A DNA stretch of 64,000 nt from a virus. A model generated the notes under the pieces. It had not been told where the DNA came from. It searched no databases and saw nothing but the letters and a program-made list of their open reading frames with translations. A program made the translations under genes and the position numbers. Position 1 is the stretch's first letter, and each line of letters starts with the position of its first letter. Positions 8,806 through 18,199 of the stretch are shown in pieces. The stretch is taken from positions 24,525 to 88,524 of IMG/VR virus record IMGVR_UViG_3300043640_000137; one strand, written 5' to 3'.

Positions 8806-11800
8806 ATGGCGTCATTAGGATTCGGCATTGTAGGCGGCGTTATTGGTGCCTTCTTCGGCATGCCGCAGCTTGGCTTCGTGCTGGGCTCCGTGCTCGGCAC
8901 ATTGCTGTTTCCGCCGAAAGGCCCTCCGGGCACAGAGGGTCCGCGCCTCGGCGATCTGAGCGTCATGATCTCCTCTTACGGCGCGGCGATTCCGAAGGCG
9001 TGGGGCACGTTCCGCATGGCCGGCAACGTGATATGGGGAACCCCTATCGTCGAGCAAAAGCTGACGACCAAGGTCAAGCAGGGTAAAGGGTTCCTGACTC
9101 CCTCTACCACGGAGACCACCTATAACTATTACGGCAACTTCCAGGTCGCTTTCGCGCAGGGGCCAGCAAGCGGCGTCGTTCGTATCTGGGCCGACAAGAA
9201 GATCATCTATGACGGTCGAGCCAACGCGGGCGGCCTCGTGCTGCCAGGGCTCAACTTCCGCTTCTACGGCGGCTCTGAAGAGGAAGTGCCGGACTCGATC
9301 GTCGAGGCGAATGTCGGCGCAGGTCTGGCGCCAGGGAACCGCGGTATTTGCACGATCGTATTCGACACGCTCCCACTCGCCGCGTTCGGCAACCGCATAC
9401 CCTCGATCGAGGCGGAGATCGCATTCGACTCCAATGAGGCCAACACGTCGCGCGCCGGCATCGCGAACACTGAGGGCATCTTCGCTAGTACCCCCCTCGG
9501 TAGCGCGATGGCCGTCGATCGGTCGCGGCGCCTCATATACACAATCGGTTCGGGCGGCACTGGGGACGCTGGGCTGCGCATATTCAACATGGACACGCTC
9601 GTCGAAATCCGTCAGCGGTCTCAGGCCGACATCTTCGCGAACAGTTCGGCGCTGAGCGCGGCTCCCTCTAACGGGTTCAATTTTGAGGGCGGCTTCACTG
9701 TCGGCGGCGGTGGGTTCATCTACACGGGGCTCGGCGATTCGAATTACGATCCGATCGTTTCGATTGATCCGAATGTTTTGATGGTGGCAGGGCACGGGGC
9801 CGGGGTGCTCGGTGATTTTGGTAACTTGTCGGGAGACATCCCGGCGGTGTGGTCGCTGGCAGAAGCCTCGGGCCTAGCAGTGCTTGATCCCATTGCGGGT
9901 CTTACAACGCCGCGATACCTCGCCGGTCTGACACTAGCATCGTCTTCTCTCGCATCGAAGTTCGTCATTTCCCAAGACACTGACTTCGGGTTCCTTCCTG
10001 TGTTCGGTGTGAACTTGGGAGGCAACGGGGGCGATGGGACTTCTCTTTCGCTGACGGGGGCGACGCAGTGGCCCGTCCTTCGCCGCGCACGCGGCATCGC
10101 AGTAGACTACAATCCCGCGGATACGGAGGGGGGTGCTGCGCGCTGGTGGGTCGGAGACCAAGAGCTTGCCGGGGGTAACACGTCCCTCGCGATCCTCCGG
10201 TACACGATCGACGAGAGTGGGTTCAACGTCATTTTGAAGACCACGCTCGATCCCGCCGCATGGTTCAATGATGCTGCGGCCGGAACGCACGCAATCGGCC
10301 CCATCGTCGATCAGCGCGACGGCGGGCTCCTCTTCCTCGTGCAGCCATCGAACACCAGTGGTTGCTACGTGCTGAAGTGGGCGGACAACGGGACTGACGG
10401 CGGGACGGGGACCAACGGTCTTCAATGGGTTCTGAGAACAGAGACGGGCTGGCCGCAAGATGAGAACACGATCTGCCATGAGTCGCAGGTATCTTCGAGC
10501 CGCTTCGGGTTCTTCGACGGGACCAGCGCCGCGCTGATCGACACGTCGGTCGGCAAGATACTGGTCGATCAGGCGGTCGCGCTACCTTCGGGATGGGAGG
10601 TATCGGTCGGTCAGACGCAGTTCTATGACGGTGACTCGCAGAGCGTCTATACGTTCACGAATCAGAGCAGCACCGGCATCGGCCAAATATACCTCGGCCG
10701 AGTCACGGGTGAGAGCGCATCGCTCGATGCGATCGTCGGCGACATTTCGAGCCTCGCCGGCTTGAAGGCTAGTCAGATCGACGTGTCCCGGCTCACGTCA
10801 ACCGACGTCCAGGGCTTCGCTCTCGCGCAGCAGATGGCCGCGAGTGACGCGCTTCAGCCGCTGCTCACGGCGTATGTGATCGACACGATTGAGACAGACG
10901 GCAAGGTCGTCTTCGTCCCGCGCGGTAATGACTCTGCCGCATCGTACACGAAGAGCGATCTCATGTTCGACAGCGACAGTGCGTCCAGCGTCTTTCAGGA
11001 GACGCGTATGCAGGAGTGGGAGCTTCCGCAGTCGCTCTCGATCAACTTCATCGACCCTGCTCTCGACTACCAACCGAACTCGGTCTCGGTCTCGCGCGTC
11101 GGTGCGCCCGCTGTAGGCACGATCGCAGCGTCGAGCCCCGATGCCGAGCAGTTCCAGGTTCCAACTATCACGGTCGGCTCAGTGGCGGCCCAGGCCGCGA
11201 ACCTCGCTATCGTGATGGGCGCCACCGAAGCGGTGCAGCTTGCAGAACGGCTGCTCTACACGGCTTGGAATGAGCGAATGTCGGAGGCGTTCCGTGGCTC
11301 GATCAGCATGCTCGAACGCGATCCTGGTGACGTGATCACAGTTGACCTTGAAAACGGAACGGTGCTCACCCTGCGCTTGACGAAGGCGACGCTGAACGCC
11401 GACTACAGCACCAACTTCCAAGCGACGGTACAGGATAAGACGACGCTCGTTGCGACGAAGACTTCGTTGGGCGGCTTCGGCATGCCGCAGCAAGTTCCGC
11501 CGGGTCAGGGCAAGACGCAACTCTTCGTCTTCGATATACCGCTGCTGCGCGATATCGACGACACGAACGGCGTCGCTTCGCGGCTCTACGTCGGCATGAA
11601 CGGGTACACGAACAACTGGCCCGGTGGCGTGCTGTGGCGCTCGACGGACGGAGGCGCGACGTACGCATTGACCGGCACGCGAGCCGTTGTCGGCTGTGCA
11701 AACGGATACGTCGTTGGCGGGTTCCTGCCGGCCACTGACGCTCCCTTCCAGACGGATCGTAAGACCGCGCTTCGAGTCGTCATGAACGAGGGCGAACTGG

Positions 11801-12471
11801 AAAGTGAAACGCAGTCGAACTTCTTGAACAACGCCAACGTCGCGATCATTGGCGATCCCTTCCTCGGTAATTGGGAAGTCGTACTGTTCCGTGATGCCGT
11901 GCAGCAGGACGATGGATCGTACCTCGTCAGCACGATCATGCGCGGTCGGCGTGGTACGGAGGGGCAAGTCAATACACACGGAACCGGCGAGTTCATCATC
12001 GTCCCGACTGCGGCGGCCTTCTCGACGTACGTGATGGCCCTCAATGACCTGGGCGACCCTGCGTTCTTTCGAGGCGTCGGTCTCACCGAGCTTGTCGAGG
12101 ATGCGGATACGGTGACGTTGACACCGAGAGGCAACGATCTGAAGCCGTACGCGCCCTGCCATCTGAAGGCCGCGAAGTCCGGCAGCGATATCGCGATCAC
12201 TTGGGTTCGCCGCAACCGGACGCTCGGTGGCTTGAGAGACCTCACCGGAACGGTCCCGATGACCGAGGCAACCGAAAGCTACTCGATCGACATCTTCAAC
12301 GGGAGCAGCGTTGTTCGTACGTTGACAGCTACTTCTCCCACTGTTACTTATACAAGCGCCAATATCACAGCAGATTTTGGTAGCTTGCCAGCCACATTAA
12401 CCTTCGCGGTCTACCAAATCAGCGCCGCCATCGGTCGCGGGTTCCAGGCGAAGACGACGATCACCCTATAG
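8806..12471 (+). CDS. Large tail-tip / host specificity protein
   Basis: 1221 residues. The N-terminus is hydrophobic and glycine-rich (about residues 1-45), followed by the conserved 'SSYGAAIPKAWGTFRMAGNVIW' type segment typical of phage tail-tip proteins of the GTA ORF15 / lambda J kind. A long beta-rich middle (about 200-620) has kelch/propeller-like repeats with many DNG and GGDG turns. The C-terminal third carries fibronectin-like segments. It is the likely central fibre contacting the host surface. Confidence 0.85.
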   Translation: MASLGFGIVGGVIGAFFGMPQLGFVLGSVLGTLLFPPKGPPGTEGPRLGDLSVMISSYGAAIPKAWGTFRMAGNVIWGTPIVEQKLTTKVKQGKGFLTPSTTETTYNYYGNFQVAFAQGPASGVVRIWADKKIIYDGRANAGGLVLPGLNFRFYGGSEEEVPDSIVEANVGAGLAPGNRGICTIVFDTLPLAAFGNRIPSIEAEIAFDSNEANTSRAGIANTEGIFASTPLGSAMAVDRSRRLIYTIGSGGTGDAGLRIFNMDTLVEIRQRSQADIFANSSALSAAPSNGFNFEGGFTVGGGGFIYTGLGDSNYDPIVSIDPNVLMVAGHGAGVLGDFGNLSGDIPAVWSLAEASGLAVLDPIAGLTTPRYLAGLTLASSSLASKFVISQDTDFGFLPVFGVNLGGNGGDGTSLSLTGATQWPVLRRARGIAVDYNPADTEGGAARWWVGDQELAGGNTSLAILRYTIDESGFNVILKTTLDPAAWFNDAAAGTHAIGPIVDQRDGGLLFLVQPSNTSGCYVLKWADNGTDGGTGTNGLQWVLRTETGWPQDENTICHESQVSSSRFGFFDGTSAALIDTSVGKILVDQAVALPSGWEVSVGQTQFYDGDSQSVYTFTNQSSTGIGQIYLGRVTGESASLDAIVGDISSLAGLKASQIDVSRLTSTDVQGFALAQQMAASDALQPLLTAYVIDTIETDGKVVFVPRGNDSAASYTKSDLMFDSDSASSVFQETRMQEWELPQSLSINFIDPALDYQPNSVSVSRVGAPAVGTIAASSPDAEQFQVPTITVGSVAAQAANLAIVMGATEAVQLAERLLYTAWNERMSEAFRGSISMLERDPGDVITVDLENGTVLTLRLTKATLNADYSTNFQATVQDKTTLVATKTSLGGFGMPQQVPPGQGKTQLFVFDIPLLRDIDDTNGVASRLYVGMNGYTNNWPGGVLWRSTDGGATYALTGTRAVVGCANGYVVGGFLPATDAPFQTDRKTALRVVMNEGELESETQSNFLNNANVAIIGDPFLGNWEVVLFRDAVQQDDGSYLVSTIMRGRRGTEGQVNTHGTGEFIIVPTAAAFSTYVMALNDLGDPAFFRGVGLTELVEDADTVTLTPRGNDLKPYAPCHLKAAKSGSDIAITWVRRNRTLGGLRDLTGTVPMTEATESYSIDIFNGSSVVRTLTATSPTVTYTSANITADFGSLPATLTFAVYQISAAIGRGFQAKTTITL

Positions 12472-12480
12472 GACATCACC

Positions 12481-13194
12481 ATGGGCAACCTTTCCGTCGA
12501 TCAAGTCGTGGCGAGCCAAGATAACAAGGAAACGACCATCAACGATGCTACCGCGGTACTCGAAGACGCGTTAACCGAACTGTTCGCGAAGACGCTCACA
12601 AGCCTCACCAGCCCGATCACGTTGACGACCGACGAGTGGCTGCGTGCGATCCGTGTGGACTTCACCGGGGCGCTGACAGGAGACTTCGTTGCTCACGCGC
12701 CGGCCGTGAAGAAGCTCTCGATCATCTCGAACCTCACGACCGGCGGCTTCGACGTGAAGGTCGATATCGCGAGCGGCAATGGGGTCACGGTGCATCCCGG
12801 CCAACAGAAGCTCGTCTATGCTGACGGCACGAACGTCGTGCTCGTGCAAGACATGTCGCAGCTTGTCGGCACATTTATCCCTGGCCTGCCGGGCGACGGT
12901 GCGCAAGTGCTGCGGTTCCTCGCGCCGTTCGACTTCACGATCAAGAAGGCGCTGGCCGGCGCGCGGGCGACAGCGAAGACTAATCCGACTGCGACGGCGA
13001 CGTTCTCATTGCAGAAGAACGACACGCAGTTCGGCACGATTGCGATCGGCACCAGCGGCGCTGTGACGCTGACGAACACGGCCGACGTGACCTTCACCGA
13101 CGACACCGACATCTTCTCGATCGTGGCGCCGAGCCCGCAGGACGTGACTCTCGCGGATGTCTCGCTGATCGTGCCGATCATTCGGAGCACTTGA
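12481..13194 (+). CDS. Tail fibre-associated / baseplate protein
   Basis: 237 residues, ATG nine bases after the preceding stop. Residues 1-40 are helical and acidic (possible trimerising stalk), followed by a beta-rich domain with LTSPITLTTDEW and GQQKLVYADGTNVVLV, seen in many siphovirus fibre or baseplate head domains. No enzymatic motif. Receptor-binding accessory or fibre adaptor by position. Confidence 0.6.
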   Translation: MGNLSVDQVVASQDNKETTINDATAVLEDALTELFAKTLTSLTSPITLTTDEWLRAIRVDFTGALTGDFVAHAPAVKKLSIISNLTTGGFDVKVDIASGNGVTVHPGQQKLVYADGTNVVLVQDMSQLVGTFIPGLPGDGAQVLRFLAPFDFTIKKALAGARATAKTNPTATATFSLQKNDTQFGTIAIGTSGAVTLTNTADVTFTDDTDIFSIVAPSPQDVTLADVSLIVPIIRST

Positions 13195-13195
13195 T

Positions 13196-15046
13196 ATGAC
13201 AAATTACTATGTCTCCTCGGTCGCCTTCACCGCTGTCTCGACGTGGGCCGCGCTGACCAGCGGCGTTGCGACGGCGGTCTCGCTCGGGCAGTACGTGCGC
13301 AACACGAGTCCCGCTGCGGATGCGACCGGCGTGGATAGTAACCAGCGCGTATGGAAGTGTACGACCGCGGGTACGACAAGCACGACGGAGCCCACGGCAT
13401 GGAGCACCACGTCTCCCGGCAACGATGGATCGACCACGACGGATGGTACGGTCGTCTGGACCGAAGTCATGGGCCGTGAGGCCGAGCAGGTAGCCGGTAC
13501 GTGGCATGCACCGGCACCCGACGTCCGCTCGATGATCACTTGTAAGAACCCGACTGCCGGCGACACAATCTTCATCTCTAGTGATCACGCCGAGACATAC
13601 ACCGTCCCGAGCTTCGTTGCCTTCTCACCAACTACCAACGTCGCGGCATCCCGCAACGTCAGATACATATCTGTGTCACGTACCGGCACGCACTTGCCTC
13701 CCATCGCAGCAGACATAACGAGCGGCGCGTCCCTCTCCGCAGCGATTGCGGCTACCAGCGTCACCTACGGCCTGCAATGGGCATACTACAGCGGCATCAC
13801 GTTCCATCTTACCGACACGGGTGCCCAGAATAACCAGATCAAGTTCGAAGGTTCGAGCGGGACGAATCCTTCTGGGCAGAAGTGCATACTGGAAAACTGC
13901 TTGCTCTTGATTGACTCGACGGGGCTGTCCTCATCCATTGTGATCGGCGACGCCTCCGCGGGCAGCGCGCTTGTGGAATGGATCAATACCGCGATCAAAT
14001 ACACGGGTGTTGCGGCATCCCCCGCTATCGCGCTTATGCAGTTCGCGAGTTTGATCTGGCGGGATACCCCGAGCAACGCCGTGCAGGGAACGGCGCCGGA
14101 TTCGCTACTTGGAGTCAACACCGTGGGCTCGAACACTCAGGGCTTCGCAACATTGCGCGGCCTTGATCTTTCAGGATGCGGAGCGGGAAAACTAATCAAC
14201 CCGGTCTCTACCGTGGGACCGACTCGCATCTCGCTTGAAAACTGCAAGCTCTCTGCGACCGTCACGGACGCTAACATTATCGCCAAAACGAAAGGCAGCA
14301 CTGACGACGCGCTATGCCTCTCCGTCGATAACTGCGACAACAGCACGAGTGGCCGGAACTGGCGCATGTTCCGTGCGTACTCGATGGGCATAGTCAAATC
14401 CGTCAGCAGCCCCGCACGAGATACCGGCGCGTCAGATGGGGTGACGGGCATCTCGTGGGCTTTCAGCAGTATTAGCGACACGCGCTTCGGAACGCTGCCC
14501 AACGTCTCGCTGCAAGGGCCTCAGATCGTGCGGCGGTACGACACGACCGGCTCTTCCAAGACCCTCACCGTTGAGATGCTGTATAACGGCACCGCGTTGC
14601 TGACCAATGCCCAAGCATGGATCGAGGCCGAAGTTCTCGGCACGGCAGGCGTTCCGCTCTCGGGGACTATTTCGTCTGGGATCGCGACCCCACTGACCAC
14701 CGCGGGCAACCTATCGACGAGCACGAAGACATGGGATGCGCCTGCGCGCGTCAACTCGCACGCTTACGTGCTCGGCGATGTGATATCCACAACGAGCAAT
14801 GTCGGCCCGGTCTTCTTCTGCACAACCGCAGGCACGAGTGCGTCGTCTGAGCCCGGAGGGTACGCATCGGCAGTCGATGGCGGTAGCGTGACGGATGGCA
14901 CCGCTCACTTCCGCGCCGGCTTCCGCATGAGCGCGAGCGTGACATTCACGGCCCAGGTCAAAGGGATGGTGCGTGTGATACCGAGGTTCGCCGTCACTAA
15001 CGACGCCTTCCACTTTTTCGTCGATCCCATGCTGACGATTACGTGA
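13196..15046 (+). CDS. Tail fibre / spike protein
   Basis: 616 residues. Two near-identical carbohydrate-binding-like modules (VWKCTTAGTTSTTEP near residue 60 and FFCTTAGTSASSEPGG near 540) flank a beta-helix-like centre with short repeated N/D/G turns. Module duplication is typical of receptor-binding fibres. No clear depolymerase residues are recognisable. Confidence 0.7.
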   Translation: MTNYYVSSVAFTAVSTWAALTSGVATAVSLGQYVRNTSPAADATGVDSNQRVWKCTTAGTTSTTEPTAWSTTSPGNDGSTTTDGTVVWTEVMGREAEQVAGTWHAPAPDVRSMITCKNPTAGDTIFISSDHAETYTVPSFVAFSPTTNVAASRNVRYISVSRTGTHLPPIAADITSGASLSAAIAATSVTYGLQWAYYSGITFHLTDTGAQNNQIKFEGSSGTNPSGQKCILENCLLLIDSTGLSSSIVIGDASAGSALVEWINTAIKYTGVAASPAIALMQFASLIWRDTPSNAVQGTAPDSLLGVNTVGSNTQGFATLRGLDLSGCGAGKLINPVSTVGPTRISLENCKLSATVTDANIIAKTKGSTDDALCLSVDNCDNSTSGRNWRMFRAYSMGIVKSVSSPARDTGASDGVTGISWAFSSISDTRFGTLPNVSLQGPQIVRRYDTTGSSKTLTVEMLYNGTALLTNAQAWIEAEVLGTAGVPLSGTISSGIATPLTTAGNLSTSTKTWDAPARVNSHAYVLGDVISTTSNVGPVFFCTTAGTSASSEPGGYASAVDGGSVTDGTAHFRAGFRMSASVTFTAQVKGMVRVIPRFAVTNDAFHFFVDPMLTIT

Positions 15047-15050
15047 CGCC

Positions 15051-15509
15051 ATGACGACCGAACAATATCTCATCCCAGGCGGCGGCTTCTACAACGACAG
15101 CGGCACACCGGCCGACTACCTCATACCGGGCGGCTCACTGTCCGTTGATACGTCTTCGAGCGCGAGCACGGTTAACGGCGTCGGATCGGCGGCCGGTGTA
15201 GCCGCAGTCAGTGGAGCGTCCGTCACAACGGTATCTCGGGCGGGCTCGGCGGCCGGCAAGGCCACGGTCAGCGGAGCTTCCATCGCGGTGGTATCCAGAG
15301 TCGGCTCGGCGGCCGGCAAGGCCACGGTCAGCGGAGCATCCCTTGCTGCGGCAGTTAGAGCGGGCTCGGCGGCTGGCAAAGCCACGGTCAGCGGAGCCGC
15401 CTTCTCGCTGGCATCTCGGGCGGGCTCGGCGGCCGGCAAAGCCACGGTCAACGCGGTCAGCCTCGGCGCGGCCGGAAGCCAGCCAGTTCTCCTCATGTTT
15501 GGTTTCTAA
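15051..15509 (+). CDS. Repetitive alanine/glycine-rich fibre protein
   Basis: 152 residues. The first 40 residues contain a duplicated YLIPGG motif; the rest is five 20-residue repeats around GSAAGKATVSGAS. The protein ends in a hydrophobic stretch. Position right after the fibre gene suggests a structural, possibly phase- or length-variable fibre extension; function unknown. Confidence 0.6.
   Translation: MTTEQYLIPGGGFYNDSGTPADYLIPGGSLSVDTSSSASTVNGVGSAAGVAAVSGASVTTVSRAGSAAGKATVSGASIAVVSRVGSAAGKATVSGASLAAAVRAGSAAGKATVSGAAFSLASRAGSAAGKATVNAVSLGAAGSQPVLLMFGF
15180..15479 (+). repeat. Five 60-bp tandem repeats inside the fibre gene
   Basis: The unit is exactly 60 bp, with a well conserved core (GGCTCGGCGGCCGGCAAGG) and a more variable second half. 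The reading frame is preserved, so copy number changes would add or remove 20 residues. Confidence 0.9.
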
Positions 15510-15594
15510 ACCGGCCAGTTCACGTAGCTCGGCTACGTATATTCCATATTCTTCCGCTATTGTATTTGCCCATCTTGTCAGTTAATGTAGCTGA
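15510..15594. promoter_or_regulatory. Intergenic region with hairpin and dyad half site
   Basis: CGTAGC TCG GCTACG is a perfect 6-bp hairpin just after the fibre gene stop and may act as a weak terminator or operator. Near the downstream end TGTCAGTTAATGTAGCT resembles the right half of the early promoter dyad, in the orientation that reads leftward. Confidence 0.4.
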
Positions 15595-15852
15595 ATGGGC
15601 GTGACCAAAGGCATCCTCATCGATCTGTTCACCAACTCGGAAGGCCATCGCGCCGACGAGATGGCTTCGCTGTCGATTGTCGGCGTGCTCGTGTTCATCG
15701 GCCTCGCGATTTACAGCGTTGCATACAAGGGCTCGGCCTTCGATCCGACAGGATACGGCACGGGCCTCGGTGCGGCGATCGGCGGTGCAGCGGTCGGCAT
15801 CGGCCTGAAGGGCAAGATGGAGCGCGACATCGGCAAAGACGGAGAAAAATGA
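15595..15852 (+). CDS. Holin-like small membrane protein
   Basis: 85 residues with two hydrophobic segments (about 25-45 and 55-72) and a charged C-terminal tail ending in KMERDIGKDGEK. It opens the lysis cassette and overlaps the spanin gene by ATGA. Two-helix topology and position fit a holin or pinholin; an accessory membrane protein is the alternative. Confidence 0.65.
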   Translation: MGVTKGILIDLFTNSEGHRADEMASLSIVGVLVFIGLAIYSVAYKGSAFDPTGYGTGLGAAIGGAAVGIGLKGKMERDIGKDGEK

Positions 15853-16340
15853 TGTTCGGACTCAGCACGATCAAGCTCATCGGCATTGGCCTCGGGGTCG
15901 TTGCCATCATCGGCGTCATCTTCGCCGGCTACCGCTTCGTATCGAATCAGATCGACGACCGGGTGAACGGCGCCGTCGTCGCAACTCAGTCTCAGGATGC
16001 GGCACGTATCAATGCCGTCACTGCTGCGCAGACCGCCGCGGAGGCGAAAGCCAACGCCGCTCAGGAAGCGCAGACCATGCAGCGTCTCAACGATCTTGGC
16101 CATGCACAGCAGCAGAATGCGAGCAAGGCGCAGGACATTTCCGGGAGCCTTCATCATGACTTCTCTGCGTCCTCTTCGCCTGACGGCGATGCTTCTGCCG
16201 CTCGCGATGATTTCGATCGGCTTAACCGCATGCTCGAATGCGCTTCCGGGGCTGCTGGCAGTTGTGTCAGCGCCGAAGCTGGCCCCGCCGATGCGGCCCA
16301 GCCCGGAAGCTCCGGCGCCGGTAAAGCTCCGCGATCTTAA
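15849..16340 (+). CDS. Inner-membrane spanin subunit (Rz-like)
   Basis: 163 residues: a single N-terminal transmembrane helix (about 8-30), then a long Ala/Gln-rich periplasmic helix with coiled-coil character. The start overlaps the holin-like stop. The gene carries a lipoprotein frame nested in +1, the classic Rz/Rz1 arrangement. The pair would fuse inner and outer membranes in the last step of lysis. Confidence 0.82.
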   Translation: MMFGLSTIKLIGIGLGVVAIIGVIFAGYRFVSNQIDDRVNGAVVATQSQDAARINAVTAAQTAAEAKANAAQEAQTMQRLNDLGHAQQQNASKAQDISGSLHHDFSASSSPDGDASAARDDFDRLNRMLECASGAAGSCVSAEAGPADAAQPGSSGAGKAPRS

Positions 16341-16548
16341 CTGGCAGGTCGTCGTCGATCCCAAGACGCACGAGCCCGTCTTCGGGCTCAGCGTCCAGGG
16401 CCTCTACGACCTCGAAGGCAACGAAGTGATGCTCGGCCAGTGGATCGGCGACTCGAAAGCCGTGATCGAGTTTTATCGTGCCGACAACGCCGCTGCCAAT
16501 GCGGAGAATGCACCTTCAAGCTCCGCAAAGGATGCGGGCAAAAAGTAA
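16156..16548 (+). CDS. Outer-membrane spanin lipoprotein (Rz1-like), overlapping
   Basis: 130 residues from ATG at 16156 with CGGGAG upstream. It starts inside the i-spanin gene in another frame and runs about 200 bp past its end. The signal peptide ends in a lipobox, IGLTAC, so Cys26 should be lipidated; proline-rich stretches follow. It is longer than typical Rz1 and its C-terminal domain (DPKTHEPVFGLS, LYDLEGNEV) is an extra. Confidence 0.78.
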   Translation: MTSLRPLRLTAMLLPLAMISIGLTACSNALPGLLAVVSAPKLAPPMRPSPEAPAPVKLRDLNWQVVVDPKTHEPVFGLSVQGLYDLEGNEVMLGQWIGDSKAVIEFYRADNAAANAENAPSSSAKDAGKK

Positions 16549-16592
16549 TCCTCGGACGATGGGTTGCGCAGTTTCAGTGTTCGAGGCGTGTC

Positions 16593-16973
16593 ATGGGCGA
16601 GTTCGATGTCGAGACTATGCTGCGGAACCTCACCCTGGATGTGCGAGACCTCCGCAAAGAGGTAGCCGCGATCCCGGAGAAGGCTGCCGAGGCCGCGCGT
16701 CGTGAAGCGCGCACCGCGCTCCTGAAGGTCGGGCTCGATACTACCAACGCGACGGAGCACCAGCGCGACATGGCTCTCGTCAGCGAAATCCGTGACATGG
16801 CCGAGCAGGGCAAGTTCTTCGAGCCGCTTCGTGCCGCGACCGACTGGAAGATCGCACAGGACGTCGTGAAGAGGGCCGGCCTCAAAGCCGCTACCGCGAG
16901 CCTCGTGGCGGCAGCGATCGGACTCTTCTGGCTCGGCTTCTCCGACAAGCTGCGGAGCATGTTTCACCTATGA
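16593..16973 (+). CDS. Small membrane protein with coiled coil, lysis region
   Basis: 126 residues; ATG preceded by GAGG seven bases away. The N-terminal two thirds is a charged helix (VETMLRNLTLDVRDLRKEV), the C-terminus a single hydrophobic helix with a short basic tail. This topology is seen in putative holins or antiholins. No further evidence of function. Confidence 0.55.
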   Translation: MGEFDVETMLRNLTLDVRDLRKEVAAIPEKAAEAARREARTALLKVGLDTTNATEHQRDMALVSEIRDMAEQGKFFEPLRAATDWKIAQDVVKRAGLKAATASLVAAAIGLFWLGFSDKLRSMFHL

Positions 16974-17305
16974 TCAAAGCTATCGTCGCCTGGACCCTTT
17001 GGGTACAGCCGGCACAGTGGTCCGAGCAAGTGGAACCGTTCTACATCGGCGTGTCTTTCCTTTGCCCTCACTGTGATCATACGGATTGCCCAGAGTGCGG
17101 AGCGCATCGCGGCAAAAGGTTGGCCGTGCGTTTCTGGCCGCCTATCGATCCCGGATCATGGGAGCCGCGGGTCACGCCGATTCCTCATGTCGGGTTTCAT
17201 ACCCGTGTGAGCGGCGACACCTTCGAGGCCCTTACCCTATCGCCGAGTGTGGGACTCGATCCTCACTGGCACGGTCACATCGTCAACGGGGTACTGAAGC
17301 CATGA
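16970..17305 (+). CDS. Small protein with CxxC and His motifs, DUF6527-like
   Basis: 111 residues, ATGA overlap with the preceding gene. CPHC at about residue 32 and CPEC just after suggest zinc binding; the C-terminus with PHWHGHIVNG recalls the small phage family DUF6527, whose function is unknown. The first eleven codons share a 25-bp perfect direct repeat with the next gene, so its 5' end looks borrowed. Confidence 0.5.
   Translation: MIKAIVAWTLWVQPAQWSEQVEPFYIGVSFLCPHCDHTDCPECGAHRGKRLAVRFWPPIDPGSWEPRVTPIPHVGFHTRVSGDTFEALTLSPSVGLDPHWHGHIVNGVLKP
16978..17002 (+). repeat. 25-bp direct repeat, copy 1 (AIVAWTLW)
   Basis: Perfect 25-base match to 17331-17355, beginning AGCTATCGTCGCC and ending GGACCCTTTGG, read in the same frame as AIVAWTLW in both genes. 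Confidence 0.95.
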
Positions 17306-17556
17306 GCATTACGCTTGCTCGCGCACTCGGAGCTATCGTCGCCTGGACCCTTTGGACGCTGCTCGGAATCTACATCGGCGTGACCGTGTGGATGGACCTC
17401 TTCGCCTTCGCCGAGGCGAAGTGCGGGACCGTCATGTTCTCGTTGACGTGGCCGATCTTCGCATTCGGCGGGCACACGGGACTCGACGCTTGGGGACCGT
17501 ACCTCTGGGTCGAGTATCACATCGCCGGCTTCTGCGTCTGGTACTGGCCATTATGA
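17302..17556 (+). CDS. Small membrane protein
   Basis: 84 residues, overlapping both neighbours by ATGA. One strong hydrophobic helix (about 8-32), then a Trp/Phe-rich C-terminus (WPIFAFGGHTGLDAWGPYLW). Position in the lysis cassette; no function recognised. Confidence 0.5.
   Translation: MSITLARALGAIVAWTLWTLLGIYIGVTVWMDLFAFAEAKCGTVMFSLTWPIFAFGGHTGLDAWGPYLWVEYHIAGFCVWYWPL
17331..17355 (+). repeat. 25-bp direct repeat, copy 2
   Basis: Identical to 16978-17002. Here the repeat encodes part of a full transmembrane helix, so this copy is more likely the original. Confidence 0.95.
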
Positions 17557-18020
17557 GGCAGTCGAATGTTCTCGCTTGCGTTCTGGACGCGGAAACGCTC
17601 GACCCGCGTGCATGGGACGACTTCCCCGAATGGAGACGCGTCTTCCTGTCCGAGCGCAATGACCGGCTCTTCGCGATCGTTGACCGGCAGGAATACGACT
17701 TCGCGCAACAGTTCTCCTGGGCCTGCCACAAGCAGGGAGGCTGGCGGTATCCCAACTACTACGCGCGTCGCACGGCCGGGCGCAACGAGGACGTTTCACA
17801 CGGTACGCCGTTTTATCTCCATGTCGAAATCATGAAGCTTGTCGCGCCGTCGCCGTCGCCGAATCACACGATTGCCGATCATCGTAACGGCAACACGCTC
17901 GACTGCCGGCGCTGCAATCTCCGCTGGGTGACGCTGACCGAGAACCGAGCGAACCGCCATGGCTTTTGGAGAGGTCGCGGACCCGAGCAAGCGTGGAACG
18001 GATGGAAGGAAGCATCATGA
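17553..18020 (+). CDS. HNH homing-type endonuclease
   Basis: 155 residues. The segment LHVEIMKL, then HTIADHRNGNTLDCRRCNLRWVT and NRANR, is the HNH signature of free-standing phage homing endonucleases (H...D-H...N-x3-N). It sits among lysis genes with ATGA overlaps on both sides. Such genes spread by cutting alleles that lack them. Catalytic residues look intact. Confidence 0.82.
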   Translation: MRQSNVLACVLDAETLDPRAWDDFPEWRRVFLSERNDRLFAIVDRQEYDFAQQFSWACHKQGGWRYPNYYARRTAGRNEDVSHGTPFYLHVEIMKLVAPSPSPNHTIADHRNGNTLDCRRCNLRWVTLTENRANRHGFWRGRGPEQAWNGWKEAS

Positions 18021-18199
18021 GCGATTGGGGCTTCGCATTCTCAGCCGAATGGGCCAGCACACCTTGGACGGTGGGTGCGTGGCCTTTGCCGATGCTCTGC
18101 ATATTCCGTGGTCAAGAGACTCACGATCTACACGTCAAGGTCGGCCGGCTGCTCCTGACGATCGTCTGCCGCAAGGGAGGGTTCTGCCGTGGTGACTGA
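18017..18199 (+). CDS. Small hypothetical protein before endolysin
   Basis: 60 residues from ATG at 18017. Trp-rich N-terminus, Cys at positions 28, 51 and 57. It overlaps the endolysin start by about ten bases. No motif recognised. Confidence 0.4.
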   Translation: MSDWGFAFSAEWASTPWTVGAWPLPMLCIFRGQETHDLHVKVGRLLLTIVCRKGGFCRGD

